NCBI GenBank assembly: GCA_029204225.1
Contig: CM055092.1
Location: forward strand, 46,813,486 to 46,877,485
Length of the DNA stretch: 64,000 nt
Source: Diphasiastrum complanatum
Taxonomy: Eukaryota; Streptophyta; Lycopodiopsida; Lycopodiales; Lycopodiaceae
Direction of reading: 5' to 3'
This document shows, piece after piece, positions 56,196-64,000 of this stretch (positions are counted from its first letter, which is position 1; every line of letters begins with the position of its first letter). Below the pieces are notes generated by a model. It was given only the letters and a program-made list of their open reading frames with translations, was not told the origin of the DNA and did no database searches. The position numbers and the translations under genes were made by a program.

Positions 56196-56199
56196 TTTT

Positions 56200-56207
56200 T
56201 ATATAGG
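56200..56207 (+). promoter_or_regulatory. Possible TATA box of the STP gene
   Basis: TATATAGG in a T-rich context, about 540 bp before the start codon. If it is used, the 5' UTR is long or contains an unrecognised intron. Confidence 0.3.
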
Positions 56208-56640
56208 CATATAAGCCTTGCTAGGCATAATATTCCTTTTAGACATGAAAATTTCCAGAGATGTACAAGCACACGATACACCTGATACGGTTGTATATAT
56301 GTTTGTCCATGTACTACGTGTTATCAATTTTGTCCCCAATTTCCAAATATGTTTGAAGGTAAGAGCATGAAAGACAAACTAGCTATTCTTCAACTTGGCT
56401 TCTTATGTTTCAAGCTATCTCCGTTAGCTTTGGGTGTGTTGACCGCCCCAGAAGAAAGTCAAAACCCAAGGCCAATCGTTCCTGTAACTCATCAAAAAAG
56501 TAGCTTATAAATAACATTAATTTGCACACACTGTTCAAGCAATTGGGTTTTATAGTTGAAATCCAACATAAATCACCACTGGATCTTTCACTCATCAGTA
56601 TTTCCTGTTCATGGAGTTTGAGGCGATATAGCTGCTGAAG

Positions 56641-56661
56641 ATGAAGAAACACTTTGTTTAG
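56641..56661 (+). promoter_or_regulatory. Short upstream ORF of the STP gene
   Basis: ATG AAG AAA CAC TTT GTT TAG: a six-codon uORF about 80 bp before the main ATG, out of frame with it. If it is in the mRNA it could reduce translation. Confidence 0.35.
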
Positions 56662-56741
56662 ACATTCCAGAGCGTCGTTTGCAGAAACTGGGGAGGCAGA
56701 ATTACAGAAGCGAGGTGGCAAGAATATCAGCAGCTGGGGAC

Positions 56742-56967
56742 ATGACAGTCAAAGAGTATGCTGGGCGTACTACAGCAACGGTGGTTCTTTCGTGTGCTGT
56801 GGCTGCAATAGGAGGCCTCATCTTTGGATACGATCTGGGAATTTCTGGTCTGTCTTTCTCATCTGTTATGATATTCGTTTTATCTCATCTTTGATTGGAT
56901 CGGAAAGAAGCTCTCAAGTTATAAAAGTCTTAAAGTCATCACTTAGTTATTAATAATTAGAAATGTC

Positions 56968-57042
<75 letters not shown>

Positions 57043-58289
57043 CTTAAAAAAATAGTGCAACATTCCCTGGACTGCTGCTTGACGGAGAGCGATAACCTTA
57101 ATTTTGCTCCTTGGTTCTTCTACCCGTATGAAATCTCAATATATCGGTAGAAAAATAGATGATGCCCAGCATTCTTTTTTGTGTCAGTCCGCTGATGGAA
57201 ATTGGGTGAACAGGTGGTGTAATATCGATGGATGGTTTCCTAAAGGAATTCTTTCCAGCAGTTTATGAGAGTAAACGTTCAGTAGGCAAGAACCACTACT
57301 GCAAGTTTCAAAGCCAGGGACTACAAGTATTCACGTCATCGCTCTACATAGCCGGACTCATTACCACTATCCTGGTTTCTCCCATCACAAGAAGAAAAGG
57401 ACGAAGGTTCAGTATGATTGTGGGGGGACTCGCCTATCTGGTAGGATCTATCCTCAATGCAGCAGCTCCAAATCTGACTGTACTCATTATCGGTCGAATC
57501 ATTCTCGGCGTTGGCGTTGGGATCACCAATCAGGTGAGGTTCAATTTGCTTTTCACGTGCTTATTCTACAAGAAGGCAGGCATGAACGTTAAAGACCACA
57601 CATTACAGTCAATATGACAAGTCTTCTGCAGGCAGTACCTCTATATATGTCAGAGATGGCGCCCGCCAAGCTCCGCGGAGGTCTTGGCATCATGTTTCAC
57701 CTGGCTGTAAACTATGGTGTGGTGAGTGCCAATTCCGTCAACTATGGCACATCCAAGATAAAGCCGTGGGGGTGGAGAATTTCTCTTGGATTGGTAGCAG
57801 TTCCCGCTGTCATACTAACAGTCGGTTCGCTGTTACTCTCTGATACACCCAACAGCCTGATTGAAAGAGGTAATATGAAGGAAGGCCGAGCTGTGCTACA
57901 GAAAATACGAGGAACAAGCGAAGTAGAGGTGGAGTTCGACGATCTGGTGGAGGCCAGCATAGTTGCAAACCAAGTGAAGCATCCATTCATCAGCATTCTT
58001 CAGCGGAGGAACAGGCCTCAGCTTGTAATGGCTTTCTTAATCCCCTTTTTCCAGCAGATGAGTGGCACCAACGCCATCACTTTTTATGCTCCAGCGTTGT
58101 TCCAGAGCATCGGCTTCGGGAGCAGTTCTTCTCTCTACGCAGCCATAGTTCTCAAGTTGCTTGCAATAATCAGTCTGAAGGTCTTAGTCTGGAAGGTAGA
58201 CAAATGGGGCCGAAGAGGGCCTTTCATCGTGGGAGGAATTATCATGTTCATATGTCAGGTACTACTTCTTGTGAAACTTCTTAATAACG

Positions 58290-58351
<62 letters not shown>

Positions 58352-58832
58352 TGTTTGGATTTATGGATATCGTTTTTGTGTATGGCAGATCTCGATTGGA
58401 TTAATTATGGGTTTCAAGTTCTCAGGAACATCACAACTTTCTAAGGGCTGGGCTATTGTGACTTTTCTTCTGCTATGCATTTATTCAGGGGGATTTGGAT
58501 GCTCTTGGGGCCCTCTTGGGTGGCTGATTCCAAGTGAAATCTTCCCCTTAGAAGTAAGAACTGCAGGCCAAAGCATATATGTTTCCATGCAACTATTCAG
58601 CACCTTTGTGATTGCAGAAGTATTTCTGTCCATGTTTTGCTACTTAAAATATGGCACATTTCTCTTCTTTGGTGGGTGTGTAGCCATCATGACCCTTTTT
58701 GTCTACTATTTTCTTCCGGAGACCAAGAATGTGCCTATAGAACAGATGGTGCATGTTTGGAAAAATCATTGGTTTTGGAAAAAATTTGTTAGCACTGATG
58801 ACATTGACAAGGATGACGAGCCAAATGTGTAG
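56742..58832 (+). CDS. STP-type monosaccharide/H+ symporter, four exons, 498 aa
   Basis: Exons 56742-56847, 57214-57533, 57632-58258 and 58389-58832, all with GT...AG introns. They join to 498 codons plus TAG, near the usual ~510-520 for plant sugar transport proteins, which import hexoses with protons at the plasma membrane. Major-facilitator landmarks in order: GGLIFGYDLGISGG (proton-site Asp), the lid-loop Cys in NHYCKFQS, RRKGRRFSM, GRIILGVGVG (conserved Arg), AVPLYMSEMAPAKLRGG, DTPNSLIERG, FFQQMSGTNAITFYAP, DKWGRRGPF, GPLGWLIPSEIFPLEVR, the second lid Cys in FLSMFCYLK, FLPETKNVPIEQM. Twelve membrane spans are expected. By alignment from memory with STP10, three sugar-contact positions differ: Gln to His (MFHLAVNYG), Asn to Ala in span 7, and Asn to Gln (SMQLFSTF). 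The N-terminus is about 10 residues shorter than usual. ATG 56,742 is the only in-frame ATG, since a TGA precedes it upstream. Introns 1 and 3 carry (GA)n runs. Confidence 0.9.
56972..57039. repeat. (GA)34 microsatellite in STP intron 1
   Basis: An uninterrupted GA dinucleotide run within intron 1 (56,848-57,213). Confidence 0.97.
58293..58349. repeat. (GA)28 microsatellite in STP intron 3
   Basis: An uninterrupted GA run that fills nearly half of the 130-bp intron 58,259-58,388, close to the acceptor. Confidence 0.97.
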
Positions 58833-59490
58833 ATAATTTGAATAATGGCGAATGGAAACTTCAGGAGCACAACTAACAAAAGTGCAATGCCTGCAGTGTA
58901 GTGTTACATGTGGCAATCAATACCTAGGCTTGGATATTGGTCTCCCCGGTAATGTGGGATCATTCACACATCAAATTGTCCATGGTCTCAAAATTCACTT
59001 GCATACAATCCTTCAATAAGTGGTGAAAGGCTTAGGATTTTCTTTCCTCTTCTCCAATCAGCCACAAGATGAGCAATAATGAGAGGGGAGGAAGAAAAAT
59101 ATGATCATTGGAGAAAAAGTTGCACATGGAATCTAAGGAGAGCCACTTTTAAAGAAAAAAGGTAGTGTATCAACTCTACATCCTTGCCTAGGTAACGAGG
59201 TCATTATGTTATGCTAGTTTCCAAGACCCAATATGAGCATGCATATCTTTGAAGCCTAGGTAGCACAAAGAAGAGAATTGCATGTTCTTTCAAGGGCCTA
59301 ATGCAATTTAGATGAAAGTGTTCAAGACATATAGTCTTTGTAAAGATTCTTCAAACATGTTTTGATTTTCTCATATTCTTAGATTGCGTGATGAATGAAG
59401 AAATCATGTTCCAATGAATGGACTCTTTGAAGAAGCAACAATTAATAGTGTAACAAATGTATAAAAACAAGGAGACACATATATATTGCT
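58833..59490. other. 3' flank of the STP gene; no gene recognised
   Basis: AT-rich, with no coding domain. No clear polyadenylation signal was chosen. Confidence 0.45.
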
Positions 59491-60081
59491 GCTGTGGGTA
59501 TTTCCTTGCACAGTAATAAACAAGTGGGTCCCACCACTTAAAATACTGTTGGCCAAGCCTTACCTAGTGGGCCCCACCACAGTACATTGCAAGTAGGGTA
59601 ATAAGTGTGAGGGCACTGGCATCCTGCGCGTGTAAGCCCAACCCAATGAGCACAAGCAGCAAGTTGTAATTCCTAGGAATAAGAGACTAGGGGATTAAAT
59701 CTCTAAAATGACATTAGAGGCCCTGAGTCAAGTTGCAAATAAAAAAATCTAAAAGGGCCCGACTTAAAACCCACATGAATCATGTGAGTGCCCTTGTGAT
59801 TTCTTAGCACCAATAGATTTAAGTTGTGTTTATTTTAAAGGCTTGGATTAGAATCCTTGCCTCAATGAAGTGGCCAATGAGAGTGAAGGAGTCTCACCTC
59901 TAAACCGTGAGGGCAGAGGGAGCCATTTCCTTTGTATTGTATCATCTTCCATTCTCTTCTTAATAAAACTTGGTTTCTCCATCTCTCTCACTCTCTCCAT
60001 CTCTCTCTCTCTCTCTCTCCCTACGTTGGGATAGAATAGTTTTGGATAGGCTCTCGAGCCCCCAAGGCCTTTCTCAACCTA

Positions 60082-60083
<2 letters not shown>

Positions 60084-60154
<71 letters not shown>
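60084..60154. repeat. (CT)35 microsatellite
   Basis: An uninterrupted CT run, with further impure CT tracts on both sides (59,970-60,020 and to 60,168). The frames open through it (SLSLSLS and REREREE) are artefacts. Confidence 0.97.
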
Positions 60155-60158
<4 letters not shown>

Positions 60159-60211
60159 CCTCTCTCTAAGTAGCGACCAAATAGTTTGGGGAATGTGTTC
60201 GGGCCTCGCCA

Positions 60212-61030
60212 ATGGTAACTAAGGAAGTCAAGAAATTGGCAACCAACGAAGCCCAGCGGATTTTACCAAGTCTCTTGGCGCAATCAATGCAAAGAATTCT
60301 GAGTAATGAATTACAAAGAAAATCTGTGGTTATAGAGCGACTTAAGGCAGATCCGCACAAGATCCAAGGAAAAGCACAATCACGCAACCTTTAGATGGGA
60401 AGTACAATGACCAAGGGAAGACTAAAGTTGATGATTGCCCCTCAACGATCAAGATTCAACCAAAGTCTCATTGTTCCACAATGTAGCAGCCTAATCCAAC
60501 GCCAGACCCGGGTATATCCATTCTCAAAAGGCCGAATCCAGGGAATCCAAGCCCCAATAGGCCTCCAATCCAGCAAGCGCCAGCGCTCACAACGACAAAA
60601 CCTTGTCCTCAATTTGTAAGATTGACTGCGGAGGAAACTCGTCAGGTTCAAGCATACCACTACCTAGATCGACAAAGTGGTCAAACGAGCACGCCATATC
60701 CACATTATGAATTGGGAGAGCCTCTATCATTGGGACCAATTGCACCAATCTATGAGGATCCAGTTTTATCTTGGGATACTCTGATGGAATGGCTCAACTA
60801 CCCAATTGTTGATGAATAAGATTATTCGGAATGGCTCCCAGACCCTTATGGGTATTATTGAAAATCTGGCAAGTCCTGGTTCTTGTTGATCATCCACCAA
60901 TAAAGCCTCAGGTTTTACGTAAGCGAATTCTATCCACGCTTTTCTTAAAGCAACCATGTTCCAGCAATAAAAGAATCGACAACAGCGCTCCTTCACGACA
61001 GTTGTAGCCTAGTGCCGAGGGACCGACACT
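60212..61030 (+). pseudogene. Gag-like internal remnant of the short LTR element
   Basis: Frames 60,212-60,394 (MVTKEVKKLATNEAQRILPS, then ERLKADPHKIQGKAQ), 60,395-60,619 (basic) and 60,622-60,819 (RQVQAYHYLDRQSGQTSTPY, then YEDPVLSWDTLMEWLNYPIV) are separated by single stops. I do not recognise the family. By position it is the coding region of the element. Confidence 0.35.
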
Positions 61031-61149
61031 ACTTTGGGTCGTGGACCTTGTTGTGGGTATTTCCTGCACAGTAATAAACAAGTGGGTCCCACCACTTAAA
61101 ATATTGTTGATTTGGTGGTAGGGGTAGCCTACAAGCATGACATGTTATC

Positions 61150-61330
61150 CATAATATAAATGCAATTTATCATTAAAAAATAGTATAAATTTTAAACTGT
61201 AGCTCTGATTGAGACAAAAATTATATTTTTTTGAAAATGCTCGACGAGAGCTTCCCAACAACACGCTACATGACCTACTTTCGAGCTATTGTTCAAAAGT
61301 TCATTTATGTTGAGTTTAAATAGTCAAAAC
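61150..61330. mobile_element. Fragment of the MITE family
   Basis: Words such as 'tgctcgacgagagcttcccaacaa', 'catgacctactttcgagc' and 'aaaagttcattta' parallel the middle of the MITE at 18,858-19,235 ('cgctcgacaagagctttctaataa', 'catacttctgagc'). Both ends are missing. Confidence 0.5.
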
Positions 61331-61619
61331 TCTTTAAACTTGATTTTCTGGGTCCCAAGCCTACACATGTTAGTAGGTGATTAGGCCAAAAGTAGCCTTG
61401 AACTATTTCGAACCGTTATTCTTATTTTGAACTCTCACATTTTATCTGATTGACAATAATTCCATACTCTTTGGTGATTGTGCTTGTGATTTATCTAAGC
61501 ATGCATTAATTTTTATGATCCTACAGTGAACGTAGGAGCTGTGATCTCGTTTGGAATATGTGATCCAAGATCATTCTTGTTGGCAGTTAATAGCAGTCCA
61601 TTTTAGGGAGAGCTATTCC

Positions 61620-62392
61620 GCACTATCTCTCTCTCCCGCTTCATTCTTGTTGGAAAGAGGTGTATAAAAGATAGGTCAAATAGAATTGAATAAAAAGAAT
61701 TCGAACGACAAGAATTAAAAATAATTGTGCGCTGTGAAATAAACTATCTTTCTCTTTCTCTATGCATCACTACGCCTATCAATTTTGAACAAAACAATAG
61801 TGATAGAAATCATGTTCGATCTTATAGTAACTAAATTTGAAATCATTAGTACTACAGTGATTACGTAGCCAAACATTAAAGCATTGAATTATCAGACAAA
61901 TAATCAGTCGCGAAGAATTACAAAAATGCATACATTCTGAGACAACACTGAACGCAATAAGAAGATAGTGTTGATTCAGTATGAAAATGAAATATATATA
62001 AATGAGTACAACAAATTTGTGGATCAAAGCCGTGTACTCTAAGCTATCTATGAGCGGCTAAATATAAGTCTGAATTAAGCGCAAGTAAGTGCAATAGCAA
62101 TCTATAATCAACTCTAAAGAAGTGAGCTAGAATGCTCAAGAGTGTTCAAGCTCACAAGCTTGAGAGAGAACATGCTCACAGATTCCTACTGAAAATCTGT
62201 GAACACAATTGTTTTTGGTCTTTCTTGATTTTCTGATCTCTGGAAACCGGGTGTTTTTGCCCGTCCCAGGTGGTTGGCTTCATTAGACGTTATCTTCTTG
62301 GTTCACAATCCAGGTCGACAGATTATTGGGTGAGAGGTGCTCTTTATAATAGCTCAGCTCGGCATCTTGGAGATTCTTCAGAATCTGCCAAC
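61620..62392 (-). repeat. G2-family LTR, minus orientation
   Basis: In element orientation it starts TGTTGGCAGATTCTG at 62,392. It continues through 'gagcacctctcaccc', 'aagaagataacgtctaatgaagccaacc' and a GAACACAATTGTGTTC-type palindrome region. It corresponds to 23,575 inwards and to 37,740-37,860, but lacks ~500 bp of the 49,469 copy. The distal end is not fixed. Confidence 0.7.
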
Positions 62393-62410
62393 ATCATTCC
62401 CCCCAATCTG
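62393..62410 (-). promoter_or_regulatory. Polypurine tract of G2-family element
   Basis: GATTGGGGGGAATGA on the minus strand is immediately outside the LTR start. Confidence 0.75.
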
Positions 62411-62553
62411 TTGCAGGACCCACTGCAACACATGTAGGATGACGTTATTCCGCTTGGCACTTGGGAAAGTGTGGATCTTTACTTGCTTCTATAAAACTAG
62501 GTGCTTATTTGTCACAAAATTATTTCACAAAATTGGAGATCTCTCAACTGCCT

Positions 62554-64000
62554 CTACATTTCAGCCCGCTTGAGAACCTCCTGCAAGTCCTGCTCATCTC
62601 GGTGCCTTGTAGTCTGTTTTTGCTTACTCATATTTCTCCCTAGGGCTTCAAATAGTTGGAAGCGTAGCTTGCTTCCGACGGAAATCGGTCCCGGGTACTC
62701 TCGCACTTTCTCAATAAAGCCGAACTCTTGACAGTCTTCTATCATTGCGATGTATCGGCAAGACATAAAGGCTGCTCTATAGTAAAGCCAGACCATCATT
62801 TCATGATCATCCTCAGACTGAGAGCCATGCTGGGATTGATGTGAATTGGATCTAAGCCATGATCCCAAAAACATTCTTGATTCATCAGGAAGGCCATCGA
62901 TTTGCAATATTCGGCACTTTCCCTTATGCACAGATCAACGTTAGATTGATATTTGTGTCCAAAATAGAGCAATTGCAATTTCAAATCGTCCATTGATGTG
63001 CTATCTGAAATTCTTGGAATTACCTGCCAGTTCACCACTTTGACTCGTGGTGGCTCTATTTGGCTAGGGATTTCTTTGTCTGATTGGCATATAAAAAGGA
63101 TTGATTCTTGTCCACGCTGGCGCTCTCAGATATTCTTGTAACTGCATGTTGTCCTTTAGGACTTTATTTCGCCACTCAGGCTGTGGGTGCAGTGCAGCAA
63201 TGATCTCAGCCCGTGTGAAGTACTAGCTTTGATTGATCTCGTCTCTGCCGTCCCTCTCTTGAATTTCTCGAACTCTCTTGTGTCCGCTATGTATGATCTT
63301 TGTTTGGCTGGTGAGGCTGCCCAACGTTGTTGTGCTGGGCCGGTTAGGTAATCATCCAGAGCTTTGGCGCTCGTGTTGCTCTTTCTGGCTCGCTCGCTTG
63401 TGGAGGGCTCAGCTTCGCACGAATCAACAAATCTGGGTGAAAATCTTCTAGTTTCTGGCAGATCATCCAGGGGGTCATCATTTCCACTAGCGTCGGTGTT
63501 AGTCTCTGGGAGGTCAAGAATGGTGTAATCTAGCAAGAGTGGCATGGGAGTGATAGGTTTAGAAGGAGCTAGATTCAGAAGATCGTACACCACACCCGGG
63601 GAACTAAGCTATTTTAAGAACTCATCCTGTCGGGCCTTGTACGTTTCAGCAGGTCCTTGATGGGGTCTCAAAAGTTGGCTAGGAGGAGGTTGAGAGGAGG
63701 AAGGTGAAGGAACAGCGGTAAGTAGGAATGAAGGATTCAAAAAAATTAAAAGCAGAATAGAGAGAAGGTTTGAAGGTAGGAGGGGAAAGAGGAAAAGCTC
63801 CAGAAGTGGCTTTGGTTCTCTTGCGTCTGAACCCGAGCTACCATCCAACTGCTGCGTTTGCTAGTCGTTATCATTTGCCCTGTCATTTCCAAAATTTCTC
63901 CTTGGTTTTTGTTCGGAGATTCCTGCTTGGGCCTTGCACGCCATGTTTCAAAGTTGGTTCACTTTGTCCAAGACCTGTTGCAGGGCCTTTGTCACTTCCT
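62554..64000 (-). pseudogene. G2-family internal coding region, unidentified protein
   Basis: Minus-strand frames follow one another: 63,848-63,156 (231 codons with one TAG; EPKPLLELFLFPLLPSNLLS, then SPGVVYDLLNLAPSKPITPM, then DDPLDDLPETRRFSPRFVDS), then 63,038-62,796 (VIPRISDSTSMDDLKLQLLY, YQSNVDLCIRESAEYCKSM), then 62,931-62,554 (EDDHEMMVWLYYRAAFMSCR, EDCQEFGFIEKVREYPGP). The end is charged and probably coiled-coil (RHRDEQDLQEVLKRAEM), about 150 bp before the polypurine tract. I find no protease, integrase or RT motif. The element continues beyond the window. Confidence 0.5.

Larger units (their letters stand above)
59493..61110 (+). mobile_element. Short pol-less LTR element
   Basis: A ~65-bp word starting TGTGGGTATTTCC and continuing through 'aacaagtgggtcccacc' to 'aatactgttg' occurs at 59,493 and again at 61,038, with only a few differences. 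The first copy heads a ~670-bp LTR-like stretch with an AATAAA near 59,960 and a CT microsatellite. The second is cut after ~75 bp. Between them lie ~860 bp with broken frames and no Pol domain. Confidence 0.6.

Noticed and set aside
59970-60212. Serine/leucine or arginine/glutamate-rich ORFs over the CT tract
   Set aside because: Produced by the dinucleotide repeat in both strands.

Overview
The window is nuclear DNA of a land plant with a large, retrotransposon-rich genome. The evidence is spliced plant-type genes (a four-exon STP sugar transporter and an 8-cysteine lipid transfer protein), plant Ty1/copia and Ty3/gypsy elements primed by initiator tRNA-Met and an Asp-type tRNA, and CCCTAAA-type telomere-like repeats. 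A conifer, cycad or fern would fit the density of decayed elements, but nothing seen fixes the lineage. I find no rRNA, tRNA, CRISPR or organelle genes.

Layout. 0-5 kb: gypsy RT, integrase and gag scraps, a fragment of a plastidial pyruvate kinase gene, and a degenerate GTGCGAGTCATT motif array. 5-9 kb: a copia gag-protease-RT deletion product, a broken four-exon transposase-like gene, and a solo gypsy LTR. 11-17 kb: an array of GC-rich hairpins and two related copia copies (called D1 and D2, minus strand). 18-20.5 kb: a palindrome cluster, a MITE and the intact LTP gene. 22-24 kb: copia scraps E and B. 24.7-36.5 kb: a clear three-layer nest. Old copia B is split by copia A (minus; 864-bp LTRs; target duplication CCATT), and A is split by young copia-like element C (plus; about 648-bp LTRs; target duplication CTTCT). 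37-43 kb: gypsy LTRs and gags and a second motif array. 43-45.5 kb: telomere-like repeats, a CACTA transposase scrap and a second MITE copy. 45.8-53.3 kb: gypsy and copia remnants and a third motif array. 56.7-58.8 kb: the STP gene. 59.5-64 kb: a short pol-less LTR element and the 3' end of another pol-less LTR family.

Only the LTP and STP genes look like intact host genes. The most notable item is element C. It is young (its LTRs differ by two substitutions and one single-base indel) and carries one uninterrupted 1,024-codon ORF. The first quarter is a copia Gag with a zinc knuckle. The remaining roughly 750 residues replace protease, integrase, RT and RNase H with sequence I do not recognise. 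Its gag and LTR ends match the D-type copia elements at 11-17 kb, which suggests that C is a non-autonomous derivative mobilised by D-type enzymes.
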